From positions 1,108,501 through 1,172,500 of the forward strand of contig NZ_RBVZ01000002.1 in assembly GCF_004000435.1 (NCBI RefSeq): DNA of 64,000 nucleotides. The letters run 5' to 3'. This stretch comes from Alexandriicola marinus (GTDB lineage: Bacteria > Pseudomonadota > Alphaproteobacteria > Rhodobacterales > Rhodobacteraceae). The notes beneath the pieces are model-generated. The model had not been told where the DNA came from. It saw nothing but the letters and a program-made list of their open reading frames with translations, and ran no database searches. This document shows positions 8,389 to 16,987 of this stretch, one piece after another (within the stretch, counting starts at the first letter, position 1; the number at the start of each line of letters is the position of its first letter). Position numbers and translations under genes: made by a program.

Positions 8389-9594
8389 ATGGCCCGCCCC
8401 TTGTCACTCAGGGCTTTGTTTGCGTTGCGGCGCGGCAAACCCGAGGCGCCTGCCGATGGCGGTGCATGGCCCGACAGGCCCGTCGGGCCTTTGGTCTGGT
8501 TTCACGCGGGCCGGCCCGAATTCGTGGATGCGGCACTGTCGCTGATGGCCGAGTTCCGTGCCGAGGGCGAGGCGGCGACGCTGCTGCTGACGACGGAACA
8601 GGCGACCGAGGTCCGGTCCGGGGGTGACAGGACAATCACGCTCGTCCTGCCCGACGACCGCGGCGAAGATGCGGCGCGGTTCACCGGGCATTGGCAGCCC
8701 GATATCCTGATCTGGTCTGGCGGTGGGCTCAGGCCGCGCCTTCTGGATCGCAGCCGCGACCATGGCATGCGGCGGATCCTGATCGACAGTCCGGGCGACG
8801 CCGCGCTTGTCGATGCGGGCGGGCCGCTTGTTCCGGGGGTGACCCGGGCGCTTCTGTCCCTGTTCGACGAGGCGCTTTGCTCTGATGCGGAACGCGCGGC
8901 ACAGTTGATCCGCTCTGGTCTGCCGCAGGATCGTGTCCGACGGATGAACCCGCTGGAATCGGCGCCACCCGTATTGCCTTTCGTCGAGAGCGACCGGCAG
9001 GAAATGGCGCGCGCCCTGGGCACCCGGCCTGTCTGGCTGTGCGTCGATCCGTTGCCGGGCGAGATTGATTTCATCATCGCCGCACATCGGCAGGCGGCAC
9101 GGCGCGCGCACCGGCTCTTGCTGATCATAGCGGCGTCCGAACCCGACACGATCGCGCCGATCCTGTCGGAGGAGGGGCTGGATGTGGCACACCGGCTTGC
9201 CGGTGATGAGCCGTCCTTCAACACCGATGTCCTGCTCGCCGATCTGAGCGAGCCCGGCCTTTGGTATCGCCTTGCACCGATGACATTTGTCGGGGGCACG
9301 GTTGACGGGGAGCCAAGCCGTGATCCGTTCGAGGCCGCGGCCCTTGGCTCTGCCGTTATCCACGGGCCGGCCGAGGGCCCCTATGGCCATCGCTTCCGCG
9401 CATTGCAGGGGGCAGGCGCCAGCAGAAAGATCCAGTCAGGGACCGAGCTTGGCTACGCCGTGGTGGGGCTTTTGTCGGCGGATCGTGCCGCACAATTCGC
9501 CCATGCGGGATGGGACGTGGCCACCCGTGGATCAGAGACGATGTCGCACCTGATCGATCGGCTGCGCGAGGCTGTCGACGGATCGGGGGGATAG
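8389..9594 (+). CDS. waaA: Glycosyltransferase N-terminal domain protein, WaaA/KdtA-like (putative Kdo transferase)
   Basis: 401 residues with two-domain GT-B organisation as in GT30 enzymes that add Kdo to lipid A precursors. The N-terminal half has PLVWFHAGRPEFVDAA where WaaA normally shows HAxSxGE; here a glutamate remains, but one position early and without the usual SxGE. The C-terminal half has TFVGGTVDGEPSRDPFEAAALGSAVIHGP, corresponding to the GG...G.NP.EPA..G.P...GP motif of the acceptor/donor region. Position directly before lpxK (6-base gap) supports a lipopolysaccharide role. Because the catalytic motif is atypical, the symbol is a best guess; a diverged or accessory Kdo-transferase homologue is possible. 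Confidence 0.7.
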   Translation: MARPLSLRALFALRRGKPEAPADGGAWPDRPVGPLVWFHAGRPEFVDAALSLMAEFRAEGEAATLLLTTEQATEVRSGGDRTITLVLPDDRGEDAARFTGHWQPDILIWSGGGLRPRLLDRSRDHGMRRILIDSPGDAALVDAGGPLVPGVTRALLSLFDEALCSDAERAAQLIRSGLPQDRVRRMNPLESAPPVLPFVESDRQEMARALGTRPVWLCVDPLPGEIDFIIAAHRQAARRAHRLLLIIAASEPDTIAPILSEEGLDVAHRLAGDEPSFNTDVLLADLSEPGLWYRLAPMTFVGGTVDGEPSRDPFEAAALGSAVIHGPAEGPYGHRFRALQGAGASRKIQSGTELGYAVVGLLSADRAAQFAHAGWDVATRGSETMSHLIDRLREAVDGSGG

Positions 9595-9599
9595 AGTCC

Positions 9600-10601
9600 A
9601 TGCGTGCGCCCGGATACTGGTTCAACCCGCCAGAGCGCCCTGGGCATCTGGCCCGTAGCCTTGCGCCCCTGGGATGGGTCTATGCGCAGGCCACTGCGCG
9701 CCGGGTGGCGCGTGCGCCTGCCTATCAGGCGGGCGTTCCGGTCATCTGCGTGGGCAACATCAATGCCGGCGGCACCGGCAAGACACCCACGACAATCGCG
9801 ATTGTCCAAAGGCTTCAATCCCGGGGGCTGTCGCCTGTGGTCGTCACCCGGGGCTATGGCGGATCGCTGCGCGGGCCGGTCCGGGTCAATCCGGAAAGTC
9901 ATGATGCCTCTCAGGTCGGGGACGAGGCGCTGTTGCACGCGGCCTTTGCGCCCACCATCGTGGCGGATGACAGGATCGGCGGCTGCAAGCTTGCCGAAGC
10001 CGGCCCTTGCGACGTGATCATACTGGATGACGGGCACCAGGATCCGGCGGTCCGGAAATCGCTGTCACTGGTCGTGGTCGATGCCGCGCGGGGCTTTGGC
10101 AACGGGCGGGTCATTCCCGCCGGACCCCTGCGCGAGCCGGTCGGCGCAGGTCTTGCGCGCGCCGATGCGGTCGTGTCGATCGGTCCGGCGCCGGCCCAAC
10201 GACGGTTTGCGCCGAGCCTCGGGACCTTCGATCTGCCGCTGCTGATGGCCGAACTCAAGCCCCTCGCGATGGGTCTGCCGTGGACGGGGCGTCGGGTTCT
10301 GGCCTTCGCGGGGATCGGACATCCCGAGAAATTCTTTGCGATGTTGCGGGCCGATGGGGCCGAGGTGATCCGGGCCGAAGCCCTGTCGGATCATCAACCG
10401 CTGACCGATGCGCTGATGACGCGCCTGTCTTTGGAGGCCCGAGCCAGCGTCGCGCAACTGGTCACCACCGAAAAGGATTTCGTCCGATTGCCAGCGGGAT
10501 TCCGGTCACAGGTTCTGTCGGTGCCGGTGCGGCTGGAATTCGACGACCCGTCCGCACTTGATACGCTGTTGGATCGGTTGGGCCTGATCGCAAAGCCTTG
10601 A
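9600..10601 (+). CDS. lpxK: Tetraacyldisaccharide 4'-kinase LpxK
   Basis: 333 residues. LpxK phosphorylates the 4' position of the lipid A disaccharide at the inner membrane. The P-loop GNINAGGTGKTPT (about 52-64) and the following VVTRGYGG are diagnostic, and ILDDGHQDP (conserved DDGxQ) is present near residue 141. The frame extends to 9510, but the ATG at 9600 is preceded by a GGGGGGA ribosome site and gives the usual MRAPGYWF start. It follows the WaaA-like gene by 6 bases, and a hairpin overlaps its 3' end. Confidence 0.95.
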   Translation: MRAPGYWFNPPERPGHLARSLAPLGWVYAQATARRVARAPAYQAGVPVICVGNINAGGTGKTPTTIAIVQRLQSRGLSPVVVTRGYGGSLRGPVRVNPESHDASQVGDEALLHAAFAPTIVADDRIGGCKLAEAGPCDVIILDDGHQDPAVRKSLSLVVVDAARGFGNGRVIPAGPLREPVGAGLARADAVVSIGPAPAQRRFAPSLGTFDLPLLMAELKPLAMGLPWTGRRVLAFAGIGHPEKFFAMLRADGAEVIRAEALSDHQPLTDALMTRLSLEARASVAQLVTTEKDFVRLPAGFRSQVLSVPVRLEFDDPSALDTLLDRLGLIAKP

Positions 10602-10628
10602 TCCCCGGAGGCCCGAGCCGCCGGGGAT
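10601..10628. terminator. Hairpin between convergent lpxK and dsbA-like genes
   Basis: A perfect 8-base inverted repeat, ATCCCCGG (10601-10608) and CCGGGGAT (10621-10628), encloses a smaller GGC/GCC stem. It occupies the gap between two convergent genes and probably works as a bidirectional terminator, although no T-run follows on either side. Confidence 0.5.
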
Positions 10629-10638
10629 ACACAGGCGC

Positions 10639-11310
10639 CTACTGATCGGCCAGACGTTCGTCGATCAGGGCCGACAGATCGCTGTAGGACATGTTGGCAT
10701 ACTTCGTGCCGTCGATGATCAGCGTCGGGGTCGATGTCACATTATCGGCTTCGGCATTTTCCTCGAACCACGCGACAAGGGTCTGGGCCATCGTCCCGTC
10801 GGACAGGCAGGCATCCAGCGCCTCGGGCTCGATCCCGGCGGTCAGACCGATGCGGCGCAGGTTTCCGGCGATCACGGCCGGGTCGTTGCCACCGGCGATC
10901 CAGTCGCGCTGCTGATCATACAGCATTTCGGTGATGCCGAAGAATTTCTCTTCTCCGCCACAGCGCGCGACCATCGACGCCCACAGCCCGAAGCGGTCGA
11001 AATAGACTTCGCGGTAGGTGAAGCGCACCATCCCCGTCTCGATGTAATCGGCCTTGAGTTGGGGATACTGGTTTTCGTGGAAGCTGGCGCAATGCGGGCA
11101 TGTAAAGGAGGCGTATTCGATCACCTCGACAGGCGCATCCTCGGCGCCTATCGACATCTCGACGATGGTCGACACATCGATTTCAGCTGTCTCCTGCGCC
11201 GAGGCCGCGCCGGGAAGGGGAAAGTTCGGTTGCGTCGGCTGCGACAGGAACCAGGTCCCGCCCAGAACGGCGGCGGCGGCCAGTGCCGCTACGGGAAGCA
11301 ATCTTGTCAT
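10639..11310 (-). CDS. DsbA family thiol:disulfide interchange protein
   Basis: 223 residues with an N-terminal membrane anchor or signal peptide (hydrophobic residues 5-20) and a thioredoxin-like domain carrying the active-site CPHC (about 71-74, in ASFTCPHCASFHE). The cis-proline loop appears as TSTPTLII near the C-terminus. It is predicted to catalyse disulfide formation or reduction in the periplasm and resembles the DsbA/BdbD-like thioredoxin-domain proteins of alphaproteobacteria. It is read after the DUF721 gene with a 4-base overlap. The DciA-DsbA pair divergent from mutY is a familiar Rhodobacterales arrangement. Confidence 0.87.
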   Translation of the reverse strand: MTRLLPVAALAAAAVLGGTWFLSQPTQPNFPLPGAASAQETAEIDVSTIVEMSIGAEDAPVEVIEYASFTCPHCASFHENQYPQLKADYIETGMVRFTYREVYFDRFGLWASMVARCGGEEKFFGITEMLYDQQRDWIAGGNDPAVIAGNLRRIGLTAGIEPEALDACLSDGTMAQTLVAWFEENAEADNVTSTPTLIIDGTKYANMSYSDLSALIDERLADQ

Positions 11311-11840
11311 GTGTCTTTTCTTCCTTTTTCGATCTTCTGCCTTTGCAGGACATTTGTTCCAAGCGCCTCGAGGGCAAGCCGCAGGTCTTCACTTTCGATC
11401 CGGGCGGCTGCGTCGGCGGCGGCCCGCCGAATTGCGGGTTCCGGCTCGGTGCCGGTCCTTTTCTTCGCGTGGCCGAATGCGACCCGACCTTCGGCAAATC
11501 CGGTGGGCGCGGTCTGCGTGATCCGGATCCGGGCGATGGCCCGATATCCATAGCAGGCATTGACCCGTTCGCGGATCTGATCCTTCTGCATCTCGAGAAC
11601 TGGTGCGTTCGGCCCGGTTGTCAAAACCGTCAGCGTCGCCCCCAGCCCCTGCCTGCCATAGCTGACATCCACGGGGTTCGCGATGCGGGCAACAGCTTCC
11701 CCCACGATTTCCTCCCAATGGGTCAGAAGCCGTGTCACCGCGAAGCCGCGCGATTCCGACGCCGTGCGAATGCGCGATTGCAGCAAGCGCGAGGTCGGGG
11801 CGAAACCATGGGTCGTTGATGTGTGGCGGGGCTTTTTCAT
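11307..11840 (-). CDS. DUF721 (DciA-like) protein
   Basis: 177 residues. The central part matches the DUF721/DciA domain: HWEEIVGEAVARIANPVDV followed by a beta segment (GATLTVLT) and LEMQKDQIRERVNACYGYRAIARIRI. In bacteria that lack DnaC/DnaI, DciA binds the replicative helicase DnaB and helps load it; the domain is the KH-like fold. The N-terminus is basic and probably disordered. An AGGA sits a few bases before the ATG. The gene is divergent from mutY across 84 bases and overlaps the DsbA-like gene by ATGA. Confidence 0.8.
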   Translation of the reverse strand: MKKPRHTSTTHGFAPTSRLLQSRIRTASESRGFAVTRLLTHWEEIVGEAVARIANPVDVSYGRQGLGATLTVLTTGPNAPVLEMQKDQIRERVNACYGYRAIARIRITQTAPTGFAEGRVAFGHAKKRTGTEPEPAIRRAAADAAARIESEDLRLALEALGTNVLQRQKIEKGRKDT

Positions 11841-11924
11841 CGTCCTAGGTCATACTAGACAACCAAAGCGCTTCGCCAGAGAAACCCGACTGTTATCCCA
11901 TAACGAGAGTGTGAAGGCGAGATC

Positions 11925-13001
11925 ATGCCAATTTCTGACCTGCTTCTGGACTGGTATGACCGTCACGCGCGGGATTTGCCGTGGCGCACCAGCCCTGCCG
12001 CGCGGCGGGATGGCGTTCGTCCCGACCCGTATCAGGTCTGGCTGTCCGAGATCATGCTTCAGCAGACCACCGTCGCGGCGGTCAAGGATTACTTCCGGAA
12101 GTTCACGGAACGCTGGCCTGAGGTTTCGGATCTGGCGGCAGCCCGCGACGAAGATGTCATGGCCGCATGGGCGGGCCTTGGATACTACGCCCGGGCCCGG
12201 AACCTGCTCAAATGCGCCCGCGTCGTGGCCAACGATCATGACGGCCGTTTTCCCGAAGACAGGGAGGTGCTTCTGACGCTTCCGGGGATCGGACCCTATA
12301 CCGCAAGCGCGATTGCCGCGATCGCCTTCGACGCGCCCGAGACGGTTGTCGATGGCAATGTCGAACGGGTGATGGCGCGGCTGCACGATATCCATGCCCC
12401 CTTGCCGGGCAGCAAGCGGGAACTGACCGAACGCGCCGGCGATCACACGCCCCGGCTCCGCGCCGGGGATTACGCACAGGCCGTCATGGATCTGGGCGCC
12501 ACGATCTGCACGCCGCGCAATCCGGCCTGCGGCATTTGCCCCCTGCGCGACCCTTGCGTGGCGCGCGCGCAGGGAACTGCGGCCGAACTGCCGAAGAAAT
12601 CGCCCAAGAAACCCAAACCCGTGCGACAGGGCGTGGCCTATGTCGCGCGCCGGGCCGACGGGGCCTGGCTCCTTGAGACGCGCCCGCCTCAAGGGTTGCT
12701 GGGCGGGATGCTGGGCTGGCCGGTCACCGACTGGATCGAGGAGGGCATGCCGCCCCATGATCCGCCGATCGAGGCAAATTGGCATGATCCTGCTCTGGAG
12801 GCGCGGCACACCTTTACGCATTTCCACCTGAGGCTTGCGATCCGGACGGTGCAGCTTCCGATGGATGCAACGCCCCACCGGGGCGATTTCGTCCCCCATG
12901 CAGCCTTCCGGCCCGCCGATCTGCCGACGCTGATGCGCAAGGTCTTTGACCTGTCCCATGCGACGCTTCGCGATCTGGAAGGCGACCCGGAGCTGCCATA
13001 G
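11925..13001 (+). CDS. mutY: A/G-specific adenine glycosylase MutY
   Basis: 358 residues. MutY removes adenine mispaired with 8-oxoguanine. The catalytic glutamate is E42 in SEIMLQQT, the helix-hairpin-helix LPGIGPYTA is at 119-127 and the catalytic aspartate is D143. The 4Fe-4S cluster ligands are C195, C202, C205 and C211 with the canonical 6-2-5 spacing. A C-terminal NUDIX-like domain for 8-oxoG recognition follows (AYVARRADGAWLLETRPPQGLLGGMLGWP). Length is normal. It is divergent from the dciA-dsbA pair. Confidence 0.96.
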   Translation: MPISDLLLDWYDRHARDLPWRTSPAARRDGVRPDPYQVWLSEIMLQQTTVAAVKDYFRKFTERWPEVSDLAAARDEDVMAAWAGLGYYARARNLLKCARVVANDHDGRFPEDREVLLTLPGIGPYTASAIAAIAFDAPETVVDGNVERVMARLHDIHAPLPGSKRELTERAGDHTPRLRAGDYAQAVMDLGATICTPRNPACGICPLRDPCVARAQGTAAELPKKSPKKPKPVRQGVAYVARRADGAWLLETRPPQGLLGGMLGWPVTDWIEEGMPPHDPPIEANWHDPALEARHTFTHFHLRLAIRTVQLPMDATPHRGDFVPHAAFRPADLPTLMRKVFDLSHATLRDLEGDPELP

Positions 13002-13032
13002 CTTCGCCCACAATCGGATGTAGTATGCGCTT

Positions 13033-14196
13033 ATGAGTTCGAACGTGACATTTGCCAAATCGGAGGTTGGCCGCCTGTGGCGGGCGCTGCCGTTCTGGTC
13101 CTCGCTTGTCGTGATCCCGGTTGCCTGGATTGCGGCCATGAATGGCGGCTGGACGATCGCGCTTCTTCCGATCTGCACCTGGTATCTGCATATCGCGCTG
13201 GATTCGGTTCTTGGCCTTGAGCTTGAGAATGCCGATCCCGAGACGCCGGAAAGCGGATTGTTCTGGTATCGTCTGGTCACGCTGATCTGGGCGCCAGCCC
13301 AGATCGTCACCGTCATCGGGATACTGGCCTATGTCACGTCAGGGGGGCACCTGTCCCTGTTCGAGCAATGGGCCCTCTTTGCAGCGCTTGGGTTGGTCTA
13401 TGGCACGATCGGCATCAACTTCAGCCACGAGCTGATGCATCAGAAACCACGGACGGAACGATGGTTTTCCGATCTTCTGCTCGCCACCGTGCTGTATTCT
13501 CATTTCAGGTCCGAACACCTGCTGGTGCATCACCGCCATGTCGGAACGCCGCGCGACACCGTAACCGCGCGCTTTGGAGAGAGCTTCTACAAGTTCTTTG
13601 CCCGCGTGCCGATGCAGGGGCTGCTTTCGGCCTTTGACGCCGAAAAGGCGATGCTGGCCCGCCGGGGCCTGCCGTGGTGGCACCGAACCAACCCGTTCTG
13701 GCGATACTGGGCGCTCGAACTGGTGTTTGCCGGGCTTGCCGTCTGGATCGGCGGCTGGTGGGGCTTGTTTCTCTGGTCGACGCAGGCGTTCTGGGCGATC
13801 TTTCAGCTCGAACTGGTCAATTACATCGAGCATTACGCACTGACCCGCCGTCATCTTGGCGAGGGAAAGTACGAACATGTTCTGCCCCGGCATTCATGGA
13901 ATTCGGCGCACAAGGCGTCGAACTGGCTGCTTCTGAACCTTCAGCGCCATTCCGATCACCACTACAAGCCCGACCGCCGGTTCCCGCTCTTGCAGACCTA
14001 CCACGAGGACGAGGCGCCCCAGCTGCCCCATGGCTATCCGGTCATGACGCTCGCGGCTCTGATCCCGCCCCTGTGGCGGCGGATCATGCATCCCCGCGTG
14101 CGGGAATGGCGGCAGGCCTTCTATCCGGACATCGCCGACTGGGGCCCCTACAACAAGGCGCAGACCCCGCTGCCGAGGTCCTGGAGCCCGCCCTAG
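13033..14196 (+). CDS. alkB: Alkane 1-monooxygenase (AlkB family integral-membrane di-iron hydroxylase)
   Basis: 387 residues with about six predicted membrane helices. All histidine boxes of the AlkB/XylM group are present: HELMH (132-136), EHLLVHHRHVGTPRD (161-175), NYIEHYAL (263-270) and LQRHSDHH (303-310). These ligate the di-iron centre that hydroxylates medium-chain alkanes at the terminal carbon. AlkB needs rubredoxin and rubredoxin reductase; neither is encoded nearby, so they must be supplied elsewhere. Its stop overlaps that of a convergent oxidoreductase gene by 3 bases. A related fatty-acid or xylene hydroxylase is the main alternative, but the LQRHSDHH box favours alkane hydroxylase. 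Confidence 0.9.
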   Translation: MSSNVTFAKSEVGRLWRALPFWSSLVVIPVAWIAAMNGGWTIALLPICTWYLHIALDSVLGLELENADPETPESGLFWYRLVTLIWAPAQIVTVIGILAYVTSGGHLSLFEQWALFAALGLVYGTIGINFSHELMHQKPRTERWFSDLLLATVLYSHFRSEHLLVHHRHVGTPRDTVTARFGESFYKFFARVPMQGLLSAFDAEKAMLARRGLPWWHRTNPFWRYWALELVFAGLAVWIGGWWGLFLWSTQAFWAIFQLELVNYIEHYALTRRHLGEGKYEHVLPRHSWNSAHKASNWLLLNLQRHSDHHYKPDRRFPLLQTYHEDEAPQLPHGYPVMTLAALIPPLWRRIMHPRVREWRQAFYPDIADWGPYNKAQTPLPRSWSPP

Positions 14197-15215
14197 CGTT
14201 CGGCCACCTTCACCAGTGTCTTGCCGAAATTGCCGCCCTCCAGCATCCGGAAGAAGGCGTCGGGCGCATTCTCCAGCCCTTCGGTCACGTCTTCGCGAAC
14301 CTTGATCCTGCCATCCATGACCATCGGCGCCACCTCGGCATGGAAAGTCGGGAAATCGGCGTAATGGTCAAAGACGATAAATCCGCGCACGCGCAACCTG
14401 CGCGTCAGGATGTTGCGCCAGATCAGGGGCAGGGGGGCCGCCTTTTCGACATTGGCTCCGTCATACCACGCGATCATGCCGCAAAGTGCGATCCGGCCGA
14501 AATCGTTCATGTTCATGACGGCGGCAGACAAGGTATCGCCGCCCACATTCTCGAAATAGACGTCGATCCCCTGGGGTGCGGCCTCCGCCACGGCCGTTGT
14601 CAACGCCGCGGCATCAAGGGCCCGGTGATCCAGACAGGCGTCATAGCCAAGCTCATCCATGGCAAAGGCGCATTTCTCGGGGCCGCCGGCCACGCCGATC
14701 GTGCGCAGGCCGCGCGTCTTCGCAAGTTGCCCGGCCATCGCGCCCACGGCGCCGGTCGCGGCGCTGACAAGGATCGTCTCGCCCTGCGCTGCGCCGGTGA
14801 TCTCGCCCAGTCCGGTCCAGGCGGTGAAGCCGGGCATACCCAGAACGCCAAGCGCGGTTGAGATCGGCGGCCCCTCGGGTACCTTCACGACATCTCGACC
14901 GTCCGAAATTGCATGATCCGTCCAGCCAAAGCCGCCCAGCACGATATCGCCCTCGGCGAACCCCGGATGTCGGCTGGCCACGACCTCGCCCACGGCCTGC
15001 GCCGTCATGATCCCGCCGATCTCGACGGGCGGGGTATAGGATTTCCCGGCATTCATGCGCCCGCGCATATAGGGATCGAGCGACAGCCACAGGATCCGGA
15101 CCAGAAACTCGCCCTCGCCGGGGTCGGGCAGGGTATCCTGCGTCATTCCGAAATTCTCGTGGCTTGCAGCACCTTTGGGGCGCGATTTCAGTCGGATCGA
15201 CCGGGCGTTTGTCAT
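14193..15215 (-). CDS. NADP-dependent oxidoreductase, MDR superfamily (YncB/CurA, prostaglandin reductase-like)
   Basis: 340 residues from the ATG at 15215; an upstream extension to 15428 has no signal worth keeping. The protein is a zinc-independent medium-chain dehydrogenase/reductase: SLDPYMRGRM near residue 48 is typical of the leukotriene B4 12-hydroxydehydrogenase/CurA group, and VSAATGAVGAMAGQLAK carries the Rossmann AxxGxxG motif. VYFENVGGDTL is another family hallmark. Such enzymes reduce alpha,beta-unsaturated ketones or aldehydes with NADPH. It is convergent with the alkane hydroxylase gene, which may be coincidence. Confidence 0.85.
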   Translation of the reverse strand: MTNARSIRLKSRPKGAASHENFGMTQDTLPDPGEGEFLVRILWLSLDPYMRGRMNAGKSYTPPVEIGGIMTAQAVGEVVASRHPGFAEGDIVLGGFGWTDHAISDGRDVVKVPEGPPISTALGVLGMPGFTAWTGLGEITGAAQGETILVSAATGAVGAMAGQLAKTRGLRTIGVAGGPEKCAFAMDELGYDACLDHRALDAAALTTAVAEAAPQGIDVYFENVGGDTLSAAVMNMNDFGRIALCGMIAWYDGANVEKAAPLPLIWRNILTRRLRVRGFIVFDHYADFPTFHAEVAPMVMDGRIKVREDVTEGLENAPDAFFRMLEGGNFGKTLVKVAER

Positions 15216-15303
15216 GATGCTCTCTCTTTCTTGCGGAGCCGGGGGTGGGGCAGACACTGTGATGTGCGGATCGCTCATGCAATCCGAAATGCGCCGGGTC
15301 GCG

Positions 15304-15603
15304 TCAGCGCCGCCGCTTGCCGGGCACGCGCGAGTCGAAATCCGGTGGGCGTTTGCGGATCCAGCCGATGAACTTCTCCAACCTCGGATGCGTGCGCAGT
15401 TTCTCCGGCGTGTTCCACTCCCGGGCAAGCTCGTTTTCGGTCAGGGTCGCGTGGATCTCTCGATGGCACAAGTGGTGCAACAGAACGGTCGGACCTCCCT
15501 TGCCGCCGCGCAGCTTGGGGATCAGGTGGTGCTGGCTTTGCGGGACGCCTTCGGGGATCGGGCGGCCACACAGGGCGCAGATCGGATCGATGGTTTCGGT
15601 CAT
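15304..15603 (-). CDS. HNH endonuclease domain protein
   Basis: 99 residues. A CALC zinc knuckle at the start, then SQHHLIPKLRGGKGG and LLHHLCHREIHATLT form an HNH pattern (HH at the catalytic strand, CH..IH in the helix). The lysine/arginine-rich tail suggests nucleic acid binding. Small HNH proteins of this type are common as stand-alone genes in Rhodobacterales and their role is unclear. It follows the oxidoreductase gene's promoter region and is divergent from the MscS channel gene. Confidence 0.78.
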   Translation of the reverse strand: MTETIDPICALCGRPIPEGVPQSQHHLIPKLRGGKGGPTVLLHHLCHREIHATLTENELAREWNTPEKLRTHPRLEKFIGWIRKRPPDFDSRVPGKRRR

Positions 15604-15667
15604 CGCTTGTGATTTTCCGTCGGTTGCTGAATCAAGGTGGGGTTTGGGTTGATCGGGGCAAGGTTTG

Positions 15668-16987
15668 ATGGAGATGAACGGGTTGATGGAGCAGGCGCTC
15701 GGCTATCTCGAAGCGGGATGGGCGCTTGCCGAAGGCTGGCTTCTGTCGCCTGCGGCGTGGTCGCAATTCGGGCTTCTGGTCGCCGCATGGATCCTTGCGG
15801 TTCTGGCGAACCGAACGATTGCACCCCGGATCGACAGGCTCCTGCGCCCTGCCGAAGGGTCTGAGACCACGATTGCCAAGGCGCGCCGGTTCGTCCTGTT
15901 GTTTCTGCCGCTTCTGCTGCCGCTTTTTGCCTATGTCTTCACGGCCATCGGCGAGCAGGTCACCCGGAGCCTGTTCGGCTCGGGCGCTGTCATCGCCTTC
16001 GGCAAGCGGCTTTTCCTGTTTGTCGCAGCCCGGATCCTCGTCCGCGATATCATTACCGAACCGTTCCTCAATTTCCTTGGCCGCTATGCTCTGATCCCGA
16101 TTGCGGGGCTCTATGCGCTGGGTCTGCTCGATCCGATCCAGACCGCGCTGACCGAGACGGTCATCTCGCTCGGCAATATCAGCTTTTCGGTGATGTCGCT
16201 GATCCGGGGTGTGCTGGCGGGCAGCATCCTGTTCTGGCTGGGATCATGGAGCAATCAGCAATCGGCCAGCTATATCGGCAAACAGCCCATGCGGCCCGCG
16301 ATCCGGCAATTGTCGATCAAGACGGCGGAAATCGCGATCTTCGGTATCGCGTTCCTGCTGTTGATGAACATCATGGGCATCTCGCTCACCTCGCTGGCCG
16401 TTCTGGGTGGTGCGATCGGTGTGGGCCTTGGTTTCGGCCTGCAGAAGATCGCGTCAAACTTCATCTCCGGCGTGATCCTTCTGGTCGAGGGTCAGGCGAC
16501 CGTGGGCGATTTCGTCGAGCTGGATGGCGGTGAGGCGGGGACGATCATCAAGATGACGGCACGCGCCACCATCCTCGAGACGTTCGACGGCAAATGGATC
16601 GTCGTGCCGAACGAGGATTTCATCACGACCCGTGTCGTCAACTATTCCGACGCGGGCAGCGCCAAACGTTACGAGGCGGCGTTTTCGGTCAGTTATGACA
16701 CCGACATCAACGTGGTGCCCGGCATCATCAACGCGGCGGTGGAGCAGTTGCCCTTTGTCCTGTCGGCGCCTGAGGGCCCTGATTGTGAATTGGCGGGCTT
16801 CGGCGAGTCGGGCATCGATTTCGTCTGCGAATACTGGGTCGAGGGGATCGACGACGGCAAGAACAAGTATCGCAGCCACGTGCTCTTCGCGATCTGGAAC
16901 GCGCTCAAGGAGGCCGGGATCGAAATCCCCTATCCGCATCGTGTGATCGAAATGAAGGGCGGCGCATTACCCCGGATGGCAGAGTGA
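15668..16987 (+). CDS. MscS family mechanosensitive ion channel
   Basis: About 439 residues with several N-terminal hydrophobic helices, then the pore-lining helix and beta domain of MscS: GGAIGVGLGFGLQKIASNFISGVILLVEG (roughly 255-283; glycine/alanine-packed TM3) and VGDFVELDGGEAGTIIKM. The channel would release solutes during hypo-osmotic stress. The start is ambiguous: TTG 15665, ATG 15668, ATG 15674 and ATG 15683 are all in frame; 15668 is chosen because a GGGGCAAGG element lies upstream. The stop overlaps the GTG start of the next gene (GTGA). Confidence 0.92.
   Translation: MEMNGLMEQALGYLEAGWALAEGWLLSPAAWSQFGLLVAAWILAVLANRTIAPRIDRLLRPAEGSETTIAKARRFVLLFLPLLLPLFAYVFTAIGEQVTRSLFGSGAVIAFGKRLFLFVAARILVRDIITEPFLNFLGRYALIPIAGLYALGLLDPIQTALTETVISLGNISFSVMSLIRGVLAGSILFWLGSWSNQQSASYIGKQPMRPAIRQLSIKTAEIAIFGIAFLLLMNIMGISLTSLAVLGGAIGVGLGFGLQKIASNFISGVILLVEGQATVGDFVELDGGEAGTIIKMTARATILETFDGKWIVVPNEDFITTRVVNYSDAGSAKRYEAAFSVSYDTDINVVPGIINAAVEQLPFVLSAPEGPDCELAGFGESGIDFVCEYWVEGIDDGKNKYRSHVLFAIWNALKEAGIEIPYPHRVIEMKGGALPRMAE

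Noticed and set aside
11850-13316. 488-codon reverse open frame opposite mutY and alkB start
   Set aside because: Overlaps mutY with all its catalytic motifs intact; low-complexity translation typical of GC-rich shadow frames.
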